Part shown: piece by piece, positions 8,901 through 17,553 of the stretch | Numbering within the stretch: the stretch's first letter is position 1 | Layout: each line of letters starts with the position of its first letter | From: Vampirovibrionales bacterium | Lineage (GTDB): Bacteria; Cyanobacteriota; Vampirovibrionia; Vampirovibrionales; Vampirovibrionaceae | Assembly (NCBI GenBank): GCA_016712355.1 | Contig: JADJRF010000005.1 | Span: forward strand, 372,001-436,000 | Direction: 5' to 3' | DNA length: 64,000 nt | Notes under the pieces: model-generated | What the model was told of the DNA's origin: nothing | What the model saw: only the letters and a program-made list of their open reading frames with translations | Database searches by the model: none | Position numbers and translations under genes: made by a program

Positions 8901-9539
8901 CTGTGCGGGCGCGACGAGGAGTTTTCGCAGGAAGAGATTCAACAGGCGGAAAAAGAGCTACTCGGGTTTTACGTCACCAGTCATCCACTGGATTCTCTGG
9001 CGGAGTTGCTGCCGCTACTGGTTTCTCACGATATCATCGAGCTGAAAGACGCGCCGGATCAAAGCGAAGTGTCCATCGGCGGCCTGTTGTCCAAGACGCA
9101 GAAAAAGCTGACCCGCAAAGGCACAACCATGCTCATCGCCACGCTGGAAGATGTTTCCGGCGCGGTGGAGATTGTCGCGTTTCAAAAGACGCTCGACAAG
9201 GTGGGCGAATGGCTGAGCGACGGCGCGCGCGTGATGATTCACGGCAAGTTGTCGTTTCGCGGCGATGAAGGCGATCGCTATAGCGTGATGGTGGACAGCG
9301 CTTCGCCCATCGCGGCGGTGCGCCCGCTGCAGTTGAGCTTTATGAGCGCGCCGCGCTATGAAGACGTGGATTTCCTGCGCCGGCAGCTGACGGCCAACGC
9401 CGGGCCCAATCCCGTGGTCATCCGCTTCCCGGATGGGTTTCAATTCCGCGCGGGCAAGCGTTTCTGGGCCCCCGACGATCGCGCCGCACTGGAAGCCGCG
9501 CTGCGTTCCCACTTCGGGAATCAGCTCCGGGTGGGGTGA
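5922..9539 (+). CDS. dnaE: DNA polymerase III alpha subunit
   Basis: Replicative polymerase, 1205 residues. In order: an acidic/proline-rich N-terminal tail (about 1-65); a PHP domain beginning PLTSHSHYSMLEGA; the polymerase core with GPGRGSAAGSLVAY and the catalytic PDIDIDF; the tau/finger region with QEQIMQIAQ; a helix-hairpin-helix part (ALNRKTLESLIRGG); and an OB fold near residues 1040-1120 (TMLIATLEDVSGAVEIVAF). The start is a TTG at 5922 preceded by GAAAGGA at 5906-5912; no ATG gives a full PHP domain. The tail of about 65 residues before the PHP domain is longer than usual for DnaE. It is convergent with the HAD phosphatase gene, 12 bases away. Confidence 0.96.
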   Translation: MSATPPPPPLTQDPFFDGPPDAFDVAFETDVALDSPDEDQPPEDVSSSAPHAAAPGQAQTRPFAPLTSHSHYSMLEGASKIPDLIAIAQEKGFPAMGLTDSGVMYGALEFYNAAKNAGVKPLIGCELFVVEGDITDRSSRKPWAHLPLLCKNFTGYRNLVKLVSIGQLEGFYYKPRVNWELIEAHREGLIALSGDMAGPIARHLLRGATAEGLEAARRLKALFGDDFYIELHDHGKEAEMRLTQELLQIADELGVETVISNNSRFSRAGDHEVHNILLCMQEGKTLHDSNRTEVYGPEYAIKDADELGALFQRLDRERVERSLDATLAVAAKCDLEIPQGQSLLPAYPLPEGVTADAELERIAYECARQRYGAVEAGDAVDKRLRYELGVIAQMGFPAYFLIVWDFIAFARKNGIPVGPGRGSAAGSLVAYVLGITNLDPLAHNLLFERFLNPERVSMPDIDIDFCIERREEVIQYVRQLYGDERVCQIATFGTLAARAALKAVARVSDIPFAESDRLAKMIPPTPGTKLKDALADGMELRKEVDANADVKALVDLALKIEGTACNVGTHAAGVVIAKDPLTDIAPLQKSKDGQVICQYTMGDLEKLGLLKMDFLGLRNLTIIANTLRLVEAAHGRRIDIDGIPLDDPKVYAMLSAGDTDGVFQLESSGMKALERDLKPSTFEDINALVALFRPGPLNSGMVKHFVDRKHGREEIVFPHPDLEPILNSTYGTIVYQEQIMQIAQTLAGYSLGRADLLRRAMGKKKAEVMAKERDGFVEGCVARNVSKALANELFDAMTEFAAYCFNRSHSAAYAFVAYQTAFLKAHYPVEYLSALLSSVSGDLDKVQHYMLTARRMGIRVLPPDVTRSGADFTPDGESIRFGLATVKNVGAGVVDLILAERARAPFAGLEDFLRRVDPKALNRKTLESLIRGGALACFGFSRKQLLENVETMTAFAARIQSQQETGQASLFDLMAAAAPATGDAASPAMGGLILCGRDEEFSQEEIQQAEKELLGFYVTSHPLDSLAELLPLLVSHDIIELKDAPDQSEVSIGGLLSKTQKKLTRKGTTMLIATLEDVSGAVEIVAFQKTLDKVGEWLSDGARVMIHGKLSFRGDEGDRYSVMVDSASPIAAVRPLQLSFMSAPRYEDVDFLRRQLTANAGPNPVVIRFPDGFQFRAGKRFWAPDDRAALEAALRSHFGNQLRVG

Positions 9540-9551
9540 GGCGTCATCGCC

Positions 9552-10298
9552 CTACGGAATGCTATATAACGGATTCGGTAGCTTGATGCCGACGCCCGCA
9601 TGGCCGCCGCGCAGATCAGAGGCCTGATCGCCCAGGGACAGAATCACCCGCTTGCCGGCGGCCTCCAGTCGGCGGCGAACGCCTGACTTGAACGCCACCG
9701 CAGAGGGATCGGCGTAGGCTTCGGGCTTCATGAACAAACCCGCGTAGCGAAGACCGCCGTAACGCGCAAGATTTTTCACCGTCACGGCGCGCAGATGCTC
9801 CCGGCGGCCAGTGACAAAATATACCGGGATGCCGCGCGCGTTTAACCAGCGGACAAACGCCAGCGTTTCGGCAATGGCGGGGGCGTCGGCGCGTAACGCC
9901 CATGCGTTGAACAGCGCCGGGTCGTAACGCTTATACGTCAGGTAATACGCGCGCATGTCCATTAGCGTTTCGTCGAGATCCAGCACCACGACGGCATTTC
10001 GGGTGCGACCCTGCGCGCGCGCCGTCTGACGCGCATACGCGATGACCGCAGCGAACTGCTCGCGAAAATCCTGCGTCAGGGTTTGCGCCAGCGCCTGATC
10101 CATGGGATCTTGCGTCGCCGCAGGCGGATCTTGCGGCGTCACAGGAGAGGCAGGCGCTGTCATCGGCGCCGTGAGCGTTACCGGAGGGGTCGGCTCTGCG
10201 CGCACGCCCGCCGTCAACGTTGCATACCCGGACGTCGCAGCGCCAAGCGCAAGCATGACGGCGACCACAGGGGTAAAAGAAACGCGAAACAGACGCAT
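9552..10298 (-). CDS. Secreted HAD-superfamily acid phosphatase (class B/IIIB-like)
   Basis: 248 residues. An N-terminal hydrophobic signal segment (about 8-30) is followed by a proline/threonine-rich linker and then a HAD domain. Motif I is VVVLDLDETLMD (Asp107 nucleophile, Asp109), motif II is YFVTGRREH, and the acidic motif is LSLGDQASDLRG near the C-terminus, which ends in LPNPLY. That motif set is typical of secreted or lipoprotein acid phosphatases that hydrolyse phosphomonoesters outside the cytoplasm. No lipobox is obvious. It is divergent from the GH35 gene with 177 bases between starts. Confidence 0.85.
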   Translation of the reverse strand: MRLFRVSFTPVVAVMLALGAATSGYATLTAGVRAEPTPPVTLTAPMTAPASPVTPQDPPAATQDPMDQALAQTLTQDFREQFAAVIAYARQTARAQGRTRNAVVVLDLDETLMDMRAYYLTYKRYDPALFNAWALRADAPAIAETLAFVRWLNARGIPVYFVTGRREHLRAVTVKNLARYGGLRYAGLFMKPEAYADPSAVAFKSGVRRRLEAAGKRVILSLGDQASDLRGGHAGVGIKLPNPLYSIP

Positions 10299-10475
10299 CG
10301 ACAGAAATCCTTGTAGGGTCAGCGATCGGGAAAAACGGCGCGCGCCCTTATCGCAGCGTACGCGCGGGATCCCATATTGGCGGTATCATAGGGGAAGCTC
10401 CGCTCGGGGCGCAAGGCCGCGCTCTTTTCTTTTTCATGGCCCATCAGGGCCGATTCGTCGCCGCCGGTTTTTCGT

Positions 10476-13019
10476 ATGCCCATTGCTTTCGATCGTTATT
10501 CCCTCCTGATTGACGGCCGCCGCGCGTTTATTCGCAGCGGCGCGATGCACTATTTTCGGCTGCCTTCAGTCGACCTGTGGCGGGATCGCCTGGCGCGCCT
10601 TCGGATGGGCGGGTATAACGCCGTTGATCTTTATTTTAACTGGGCTTTTCATAGCCAACGCCCTGGCTCATACGATTTTACAGGCATTCGAGACGTAGAT
10701 CGCCTGTTGGAACTGGCTTGCGAAGCGGGTCTATACGTCATCGCCCGACCGGGGCCCTATATTAACGCCGAACTGAGCGGCGGCGGGCTCCCGGCTTGGC
10801 TGCTGGCCGATCGCAATGTGATTCCCAGAAATCGCCTGCCGGATGGGAAATTTAAATGGTCACAGCCTTATATGGATGCTGTCGCCGAATGGTGGGGCCA
10901 AATCACGCCGAAGATCGCCCGCTGTGAGAATCTGATTCTCATGCAGATTGAAAACGAGTACGCCACCGAAGAGATGGAACCCGACTATCTGCTGGCGCTC
11001 GCGCGCATGTCGCGCGACCTGGGCGCGCAGGTCCCGTTATTTCATAATGATCTTTACGCCGCAGGCCTTTACGAGGACGTGGTCGACATCTACGCCTTTG
11101 ATAACTACTCAGTCACCTCGTTTGAGACGGACTGGCGCCTGAATCCGCAGACGTTTGGCGTCATTGACGGCGCCGAAGAGGCGTTTCGGCCGTTTTGCGC
11201 GCATCGTCCCCTGTTCGCCGCCGAATTACAGGCGGGCTGGTTCAGCGGTCGCGGCGGGCCCTCGACCGACACGATTCGCGCCAGACTGGGACGGGATCAT
11301 CTGGCGCTGAGCGTTAAAAGCTTGTTAGCACAGGGGGCAACGCTTTTCAACCATTATCTGGCAGTCGGCGGAAGCAATTGGGACGGGCTCGGCAGTACGC
11401 ATGTTGAAACCACGTATGATTTCGCCGCGCCCATCGCAGAAGCGGGTCTGAGCACGGAGCGTTTATACGAAGCCAAGGCGCTGAACGTGTTTTTGTCACG
11501 CTTCGATCTCAGCGCCACAGAGCGCGAGACCCCGGACGCGGTAGCAGTCGCGCCCGCCTCACTGGTTCTGGCGATTCGGCGCAGCATAGAGCAGAACGAT
11601 AGCCCAGCCCCAACGACAGCAAAGCCGCCTGCGCGCTGGCTGTTTCTGCGGAATTTTTCGGCGGACAGCGTCTGCGCCACTATCGAACAGGCGTTGAGCG
11701 CAACGCTGCTGCCCTATGAGTGCGTCATCCTGCCGATGGATGTCACGCTGGCTTGCGGCTGGACGCTGCAACGCGCGTCGGTCGAAGCGATCTGGCAATC
11801 GCCGCAGGCATTGATTCTGCGAGGGGATCGGCCTGTTCAGGTAATTTTGACGGCGCCGCGCGCGTTTACGCCGCCAGATGTTGCGGGATTCTCGGTGAAA
11901 GTAGAATCAGACGCTGCGTCTACGCGCCTGACGCTGACACATGACGCGCTTGCCCCCGACGGCGAGGCATGGATTCAATTGGACACTCTCACCGTGGGCC
12001 TGCTGGGCCGCGATCGTCTCGATCGGCTATGGGCTGAGCCGTCCGGGCGACTGGTCATTGGGCCGGACGAAGGGTTTTGCGAGGGCGGCTACGGGATTTT
12101 GGCCGAGCGGCAGGCGGCGGCCATCACCGTGCTGGCGCCCAACGCCGCCTTAAGCCGCTTGACGCCGCCTGCGCCGCAGCCGTTAGCCCCGCTGCCGACG
12201 CTGGGGCCATGGACGGTGGAGAATTTGGCTCCATCGCGTCACAGTGGGCACTACGTGATGCCGGTTTCATCGGTCGGGGCCGACTTTGACGCCAATGGGC
12301 TCTTTGACGCGCTAAGCGCGTGGTATCGATACGAAGCGCCGCCGGGCGAGAGCATTCACACGATCGCTTTAAGTGCGCGTCACCTGTGGGCGGCGTTTGT
12401 CGATGGCCGCTGCGTCGGCAGCGGGAATTTCTGGCGCGATCCCATGCTGGAAGAAGAAACGCCCGCCTTGAAAACCATCCAGGTCGCCCCCGCCGATCAC
12501 CGCCCGGACGCCGGCTCGCCAGAAACGCTCTGGCTGTGGATTGACAGCCTGGGACGGCCCAAGGGGTACCACGACGACGCCAGCGCGGCTCAAGGGCTTC
12601 TGTCGCTGTACGTCAACGGACGCGACATCACCGACGATGTGGCCGTCAGCCCGGGCCTGTCGCCTGCGGCAGCCAGCGTCGCGCCGCCCGAAGCCAGCCC
12701 TGCGGCGCGCTTTCGCTGCGAATTCGCCTTAGACCGGCCCCAAAGTCTTTATCAGCCGCTGGGCCTGTCGTTAGGCGATTTCCCCGCAGAGCGCGTGAAC
12801 GTTACGCTCAATGGCCTGCTCATCGCCCGCGACTGGTCGCCGTATCGCCGCACCACGCCGTTTGTTCTGCCGGAAGGCATCCTCAAGGCCACGGGCGGCA
12901 ATACGCTCACGCTGGACGTCATTCGCCCCGACCCCTTTTTGCCGCTGAATCCGGCGTGGGAGGCGTTAAACGCCGTTCGCCTGACCTCTCTGGGCGCGTT
13001 TACCAAATGCCGCGTCTAG
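10476..13019 (+). CDS. Glycoside hydrolase family 35 beta-galactosidase
   Basis: 847 residues, cytoplasmic by sequence (no signal peptide). The N-terminal TIM barrel has RSGAMHYFRLP, FNWAFHSQRPG, ARPGPYINAE and the acid/base LMQIENEYA (Glu161). The likely nucleophile is in FAAELQAGWF (Glu250). Beta-sandwich domains follow, ending with the jelly-roll blocks usual in GH35. These enzymes release terminal beta-galactose from oligosaccharides or plant/algal wall polymers. The start at 10476 fits because the barrel begins at once (FDRYSLLIDGRRAFIRSGA). The next gene is on the same strand 85 bases on. The substrate cannot be told from sequence alone. Confidence 0.92.
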   Translation: MPIAFDRYSLLIDGRRAFIRSGAMHYFRLPSVDLWRDRLARLRMGGYNAVDLYFNWAFHSQRPGSYDFTGIRDVDRLLELACEAGLYVIARPGPYINAELSGGGLPAWLLADRNVIPRNRLPDGKFKWSQPYMDAVAEWWGQITPKIARCENLILMQIENEYATEEMEPDYLLALARMSRDLGAQVPLFHNDLYAAGLYEDVVDIYAFDNYSVTSFETDWRLNPQTFGVIDGAEEAFRPFCAHRPLFAAELQAGWFSGRGGPSTDTIRARLGRDHLALSVKSLLAQGATLFNHYLAVGGSNWDGLGSTHVETTYDFAAPIAEAGLSTERLYEAKALNVFLSRFDLSATERETPDAVAVAPASLVLAIRRSIEQNDSPAPTTAKPPARWLFLRNFSADSVCATIEQALSATLLPYECVILPMDVTLACGWTLQRASVEAIWQSPQALILRGDRPVQVILTAPRAFTPPDVAGFSVKVESDAASTRLTLTHDALAPDGEAWIQLDTLTVGLLGRDRLDRLWAEPSGRLVIGPDEGFCEGGYGILAERQAAAITVLAPNAALSRLTPPAPQPLAPLPTLGPWTVENLAPSRHSGHYVMPVSSVGADFDANGLFDALSAWYRYEAPPGESIHTIALSARHLWAAFVDGRCVGSGNFWRDPMLEEETPALKTIQVAPADHRPDAGSPETLWLWIDSLGRPKGYHDDASAAQGLLSLYVNGRDITDDVAVSPGLSPAAASVAPPEASPAARFRCEFALDRPQSLYQPLGLSLGDFPAERVNVTLNGLLIARDWSPYRRTTPFVLPEGILKATGGNTLTLDVIRPDPFLPLNPAWEALNAVRLTSLGAFTKCRV

Positions 13020-13104
13020 GGTAGACTAAGGGCGTTGAATCCGGGTTAGGCGGTAATGGCGCGCAGCGCGCAGTTTTTCGCGCAAACGCGATGGGTTTTT
13101 GATT

Positions 13105-13473
13105 ATGACTCTGGTCCCGCAATTCATTCTGAAGCGCATGTATGTCAACGGCAGCCTGCGCGCCACGGCGGATGGCGTATCGTTTGATCTCAAAAACGCG
13201 CTGGGGCCGGGCCATATGACGCGTTTCTCGCAAATTCGCCTGAACGACGTCGTATTTGAGCCGTCGCAATTTCAGATTCGTCTGGGCGATCGCGTCATTG
13301 CGGCCGTGGATATTACCGAAGAAACGCCGCTGGCGGTCGGAATGGGCGCAGTCGCGCGCTGCGAGATTCCGGGCGCGACGCTGACGCCGGGACGTCATGA
13401 GATTCAGGTGTCGGTCGTGGTGCGTGAAGCCGGCGCCGTTTCTCTCAAAGTGGAAGACGATTTAATTGTCTGA
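13105..13473 (+). CDS. Small beta-rich protein, possibly DUF6379-like
   Basis: 122 residues from the ATG at 13105. The pattern is short alternating strands: PQFILKRMYVNGSL, FDLKNALGPG, RLNDVVFEP, then DITEETPLAVGMG, and a GRHEIQVSVVV ... GAVSLKVEDDLI end. This looks like a single beta-sandwich. It reminds me of small proteins grouped with the beta subunit of C-glycoside deglycosidases (DUF6379), which would suit a position just after a glycoside hydrolase, but that link is weak memory rather than a computed match. Its end overlaps the convergent acyltransferase gene by 12 bases. Confidence 0.7.
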   Translation: MTLVPQFILKRMYVNGSLRATADGVSFDLKNALGPGHMTRFSQIRLNDVVFEPSQFQIRLGDRVIAAVDITEETPLAVGMGAVARCEIPGATLTPGRHEIQVSVVVREAGAVSLKVEDDLIV

Positions 13474-14064
13474 CGGGGCCGGGGAGCCAGAAGGCCTCTC
13501 GCCGTCGGCAGGACCCACCACGCGGCATGGCGAACCGAAGGCCTTGCTGTTGGGCGGAATATCGCGCAGCACCAGACTATTGGCTCCAATCACGCAACCG
13601 TCGCCAATCGTCACGCCTTTGGCGACAATGACGTTAGGGCCCAGATAGCAGCGATCGCCGATACGCGTGGGCGCATACGCCATGGGAGATTCTCCGCCGC
13701 TCAGACTCCAGGCGACGGAATCGTGGGAATAAATCTGCGCGCCAGCGGAAATGGAGCAATACGAGCCGATACTCAAGCCGCCGGACCCATCGAGAAGCGC
13801 GCCGGGCCCGATCCAGCTATGGGCTCCCACGCGAACGTCGCCCAGGACCAGCGCGCTGTCATAAATCGAGCTGCCTTCGCCAAAGCCCAGCGTTTGCGCC
13901 TTCTCCCAGCGGTCGACCAGATAGTCGGCAAAAGGCAAGGTGCGGTTAAAGTCACGGCGCAGGCAGGATTCCAGCGCGCGCCACAGCGCCCGTAAGTCTT
14001 CAAACAGGGCGGCTTGTCGAGGGGGGGCGGCCTGTAAGCAGGCCTGAAAGCGTGGGGTATTCAT
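13462..14064 (-). CDS. Hexapeptide-repeat acyltransferase (left-handed beta helix)
   Basis: About 200 residues. An N-terminal helical part of about 60 residues precedes repeated hexapeptide units (VRVGAHSWIGPGALLD, LSIGSYCSISAGAQI, TRIGDRCYLGPNVIVAKGVTIGDGCVIGANSLV). It ends with the NSKAFGSPCRVVG block typical of maltose/galactoside/NodL-type O-acetyltransferases. The catalytic histidine is probably in IYSHDS. The acceptor is unknown, perhaps a sugar of the envelope. GTG at 14067 and ATG at 14064 are adjacent and equally possible starts. Confidence 0.85.
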   Translation of the reverse strand: MNTPRFQACLQAAPPRQAALFEDLRALWRALESCLRRDFNRTLPFADYLVDRWEKAQTLGFGEGSSIYDSALVLGDVRVGAHSWIGPGALLDGSGGLSIGSYCSISAGAQIYSHDSVAWSLSGGESPMAYAPTRIGDRCYLGPNVIVAKGVTIGDGCVIGANSLVLRDIPPNSKAFGSPCRVVGPADGERPSGSPAPSDN

Positions 14065-14114
14065 CACAATGGATTCTTGACGATCGGGAACAGCCTTCCA
14101 GCAGAGGCCTCTGC

Positions 14115-15707
14115 CTAAGACGAGGCCGTGACGGGCGGCGGGGTCAGCTTCGGCGCCTGATACAGACGATCGAGCGCGCGAAATTGCAGCGCTTCGGCGA
14201 TATGGCCCGATGAGACGTCTGGCGCTTCGGCCAAATCGGCGATCGTTCGCGCCAGGCGCAGAATCCGGTCGAAGGCGCGGGCGCTGAGATTCATGCGCTG
14301 GAGCGCGCGCTTCATCAGCGAAGCGCTGGCGTCATCCAGCGGGCAATACGACTGGATATGAGCCGGCGTCATCTCGGCATTGCAGAAAATCCCCGCGTGT
14401 TCAAAGCGCCGGGCCTGAATCGCGCGCGCGCGATTGACCCGTTCGCGAATGGCGGCGGAGGTCTCGCCGCGAACATGGGCGCCGGAGGATTGCAACAGGT
14501 CGGCCTCGCTGAGGCGCGGCGCTTCGAGATGAATATCGATCCGGTCCAGAAGCGGTCCCGACAACTTGCCGAAATAGCGCTGGACCTGCTGGGCGCTATC
14601 GACGCAGGCGCGCGCCGGATCACCCAGGAATCCGCAAGGGCAGGGGTTCATGGCAGCCAGCAATAAAAACCGGGCCGGGAACGTCATGTTCTGCTGCGCG
14701 CGGCTGATGGTGATGACGCCGTCTTCCAGCGGCTGGCGCAGCACTTCGAGCACATTGCGCGGAAACTCCACAAATTCATCGAGAAACAGCACTCCGCGAT
14801 GCGCCAGCGTAATTTCCCCCGGTTTGGGGTGGCTGCCCCCGCCGGTGATCCCGGCCATGGAGGCCGTGTGGTGCGGACTGCGAAACGGGCGCTCGAGCAT
14901 CAGGCCGCGATCGCGGGTCAATTGCCCGGCGACGCTGTAAATGCGACTGACTTCCAGCATCTCTTCAAACGTCAGCGGCGGCAGAATTCCGGCGAATGCC
15001 TTGGCCATCATCGACTTGCCGCTTCCCGGCGGGCCGACCATCAGCATGTTATGCCCGCCAGCCGCCGCAATTTCGAGCGCGCGCTTGGCGCTTTCCTGTC
15101 CCTTGATATCAGCCATATCGATCGCCACAGCCGGAGAGGCCTCTAAGGCCTGGCGTCGCAACGCATCGCGATCCACAGGTTTGAGAAAGCTATACGGATG
15201 CGTCAGAAACACCGGCAGTTCGCTGAGCCGACTCAGCCCGAAGACCTCCAGACCGTCGACCAGCGAGGCTTCCAGGACATTGTCTTCCGGCAAAACGAGG
15301 GCTTGATACCCCTGTTGACGCGCCATCAGCGCGATGGACAGCGCCCCATTGATCCGGCGCAGCTCGCCTGTCAGCGATACCTCTCCCACAAAACAGGCCT
15401 GCCGCAGAAAATCGGTTTCCTGAATGGCGTCGCTGGCGGCCAGAAGCCCCAAGGCAAGCGGCAAATCGAAGCTCGCGCCTTCCTTGCGCACGTCCGCCGG
15501 CGCCAGATTCATCACGACTTTTTTAAGCGGAAAAGGGAAGCCGCTATTTTTAATCGCGGCCTTAATCCGCTCACGCGACTCGCTGACAGCAGCATCCGGC
15601 AGCCCGACAATCGTCAGGCCCGGCAATCCGGCGGCCATATCGACTTCGACCGTGACGGGCAAGGCGTCCATCCCATTGAGCGACGCGGTCAGGATTTTCG
15701 ATACCAT
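14115..15707 (-). CDS. comM: YifB/ComM family Mg-chelatase-like AAA+ ATPase
   Basis: 530 residues. The N-terminal ChlI-like domain (SLNGMDALPVTVEVD, GLPGLTIVGLPD) is followed by an AAA+ module with Walker A GPPGSGKSMMAK, Walker B GVLFLDEFVEF and the RSPHHTASMAG loop. The cysteine-bearing NPCPCGFLGD segment follows, then a C-terminal Mg-chelatase-C domain. In naturally transformable bacteria ComM is a helicase for branch migration of incoming DNA, but the family is also widespread outside such bacteria. ATG 15707 is chosen because family homology begins MVSKILTASLNG and a GGGAG lies just upstream; a longer reading to 15833 is unlikely. Confidence 0.92.
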   Translation of the reverse strand: MVSKILTASLNGMDALPVTVEVDMAAGLPGLTIVGLPDAAVSESRERIKAAIKNSGFPFPLKKVVMNLAPADVRKEGASFDLPLALGLLAASDAIQETDFLRQACFVGEVSLTGELRRINGALSIALMARQQGYQALVLPEDNVLEASLVDGLEVFGLSRLSELPVFLTHPYSFLKPVDRDALRRQALEASPAVAIDMADIKGQESAKRALEIAAAGGHNMLMVGPPGSGKSMMAKAFAGILPPLTFEEMLEVSRIYSVAGQLTRDRGLMLERPFRSPHHTASMAGITGGGSHPKPGEITLAHRGVLFLDEFVEFPRNVLEVLRQPLEDGVITISRAQQNMTFPARFLLLAAMNPCPCGFLGDPARACVDSAQQVQRYFGKLSGPLLDRIDIHLEAPRLSEADLLQSSGAHVRGETSAAIRERVNRARAIQARRFEHAGIFCNAEMTPAHIQSYCPLDDASASLMKRALQRMNLSARAFDRILRLARTIADLAEAPDVSSGHIAEALQFRALDRLYQAPKLTPPPVTASS

Positions 15708-15737
15708 GAACGTCTCCCTGTCCAAAAGCCTTGTCTG

Positions 15738-15767
15738 ACTATAAGAGGCGCAGACGGCGCCAGGCAA
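15738..15767 (-). promoter_or_regulatory. Putative comM promoter
   Basis: Read on the minus strand, TTGCCT (15767-15762) and TATAGT (15743-15738) are spaced by 18 bases. The predicted start is near 15731, giving a leader of about 25 bases that contains the GGGAG ribosome binding site. Confidence 0.45.
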
Positions 15768-15845
15768 GCGGATGAGCGCGTTTGTTACATTGCCCGCGCA
15801 AAGCCCCTCTCGTGCGCCTGCCGGATGACGCACGCTTGCCCGCGC

Positions 15846-15851
15846 TATAAT
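15846..15851 (+). promoter_or_regulatory. Putative -10 element of sppA
   Basis: A perfect TATAAT lies about 41 bases before the sppA ATG, with the ribosome binding site GAAAGGA between them. No good -35 is visible at 16-18 bases upstream. Confidence 0.4.
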
Positions 15852-15892
15852 GAGTCCAATTAATCGCTCGTTGAAAGGAATCGACGCTCGCC

Positions 15893-16945
15893 ATGACCGC
15901 TTCTCCCCGCTGGATTTCGCTTGGACTGCTGGGTGTGTGCCTGCTGGCCCTTTTAATCGGCTTGTTGACAGCGCTTCAGGGCGGTCTGGCCACTCAAGGC
16001 GGCCTGAACAGCGATAAGAACGCCCATAAAGGCGCTCAATTGCTCTCTCCTCTCAAGGGGCCCTCGCTGATGGCGATTGACCTGTCCGGGCCGATTATCA
16101 TGTCGACCGAAGATAACGGCCTGTTCAGCAAGGGCGATTCCAACGCCGTCACCGCGCGCAAGGGGCTTGAGGAAGCGCTTGAAGATGATTCGGTCAAAGG
16201 CGTCTTGCTGGCCATTAATTCTCCCGGCGGCACGGTGGGCATGAGCCAGGAGCTGAATCGCGCCGTACGGCGTCTGGCAGAACGCAAGCCCGTGGTGGCG
16301 TATATGGGCGATATGGCGGCCAGCGGCGGGTATTACGCCGCCTGCGGAGCCACGAAGATCATGGCCAATCCCGGCACCCTTACCGGCTCGATCGGCGTGA
16401 TTCTCTCGACGCTGAATTTCAAAACCCTGATGCAGGATAAGCTGGGCGTAAGGGCGTACACCATCAAGAGCGGACGCTACAAAGATCTGTTGAACCCTTA
16501 CCGCGAGATGACCGACGACGAGCGGGCCCTGATTCAAGCGTTGATTGACGCCAGCTATCAGCAGTTTTTAACCGCCGTGATTGAAGGCCGCACGGCGGCG
16601 CTGTCCGATGATGCCGTCAAGCGCGCGCGCGCAGCGTCGATTCGCGCGGTGGCCGATGGTCGCGTTTTGATTGGCGCCCAGGCCCAAAAAGCAGGCCTTG
16701 TAGACGCGCTCGGCGACGTCAGCGACGCACAGGCGCTGTTAACGCGTTTGGCGCAGACGCGTTTTCATCTGCCGGACAGCGAAAAGCTTCCCATCAAAGA
16801 ATATTCCCGGCGCGGGACGCTGGCCGACTGGATCGGCCTCAAGCGTGAAGGCGCGGCGCAGGGAGGCGACGCCCTCGGCGCGCTGAGCGCGGCTCTCCCC
16901 CTGAGCTTGCGGTATCCAGGCCAGCCGCTGTGGATTGCGGAGTAA
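15893..16945 (+). CDS. sppA: Signal peptide peptidase SppA, short (36K) type
   Basis: 350-residue membrane-anchored serine protease of the S49 family that digests remnant signal peptides. One N-terminal membrane helix (about 9-30) precedes the ClpP-like core. Conserved blocks are LAINSPGGTVGMSQE, then GDMAASGGYYAACGA with the nucleophile Ser144, and IKSGRYKDLLNPYR holding the general-base lysine (probably Lys197). The length matches the single-domain type of Gram-positives and Cyanobacteria rather than the 67K double-domain form. ATG is preceded by GAAAGGA. The YIP1-like gene starts 5 bases after it, so the two form an operon. Confidence 0.94.
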   Translation: MTASPRWISLGLLGVCLLALLIGLLTALQGGLATQGGLNSDKNAHKGAQLLSPLKGPSLMAIDLSGPIIMSTEDNGLFSKGDSNAVTARKGLEEALEDDSVKGVLLAINSPGGTVGMSQELNRAVRRLAERKPVVAYMGDMAASGGYYAACGATKIMANPGTLTGSIGVILSTLNFKTLMQDKLGVRAYTIKSGRYKDLLNPYREMTDDERALIQALIDASYQQFLTAVIEGRTAALSDDAVKRARAASIRAVADGRVLIGAQAQKAGLVDALGDVSDAQALLTRLAQTRFHLPDSEKLPIKEYSRRGTLADWIGLKREGAAQGGDALGALSAALPLSLRYPGQPLWIAE

Positions 16946-16950
16946 GCGCG

Positions 16951-17553
16951 ATGAGCGAATCTTCGGCGTCCTCGTCTTCTAACGCCCCCCTGCTTGACGC
17001 GTTTTATAACGGGCTGTTTCATCCGGTGCGAGAATACCGGCGCATTAGCGAGCGCCCTACCAACGCGCTCTTACTGGAAGGCGGCGCGTTTATCCTGCTC
17101 ACGTCGGCCATGGCGCCGGTGGTGGGCGCCTTATGGGAAGGCGGCAATCCGCGCGCCCTGCTGTGGGAAGTGCCGTTGAACACAGTGATTGGCGCGTTGA
17201 TTTGGCTCGCGATGGGCGGCATTTTGTCGATGCTGGCCTATGCCTTTACGGGAGAAAGCCGGCTTCGGGCATTTCTGATTCTGTCGGCTCTGTCGACGCT
17301 GCCTTGGTGGTTGATGGGACCGCTGGTTTTACTGAAAAACGGTCTCGGCGCCGTCGGCGACAGCGTAGGCGTACTGGCAGGGCTGTTCATCTGGCTGTGG
17401 AGCGCCCTGTTATTCTGTCTGGCCGTGGGCGTCGCCTTTCGTTTATCGCTGGAGCGAACGCTCGTCGTGCTGGCGGCACCGTTCGCGTTTGCGGGCGTGG
17501 CGTTATGCTGGGCGCTGGGCTTTATTTCGCGCCTGAGCCAACTGCTTTTTTAG
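16951..17553 (+). CDS. YIP1-family-like integral membrane protein
   Basis: 200 residues with about five hydrophobic helices after a polar serine-rich N-terminus. The beginning (FYNGLFHPVREYRRISERP) matches the amphipathic block of bacterial YIP1-domain proteins, in which PxxxFRRI-type residues precede the first helix. The molecular role of these proteins is not established. ATG 16951 is chosen for its ribosome binding site GCGGAG overlapping the end of sppA. The gene is co-transcribed with sppA and overlaps the convergent phosphatase gene by 32 bases. Confidence 0.78.
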   Translation: MSESSASSSSNAPLLDAFYNGLFHPVREYRRISERPTNALLLEGGAFILLTSAMAPVVGALWEGGNPRALLWEVPLNTVIGALIWLAMGGILSMLAYAFTGESRLRAFLILSALSTLPWWLMGPLVLLKNGLGAVGDSVGVLAGLFIWLWSALLFCLAVGVAFRLSLERTLVVLAAPFAFAGVALCWALGFISRLSQLLF

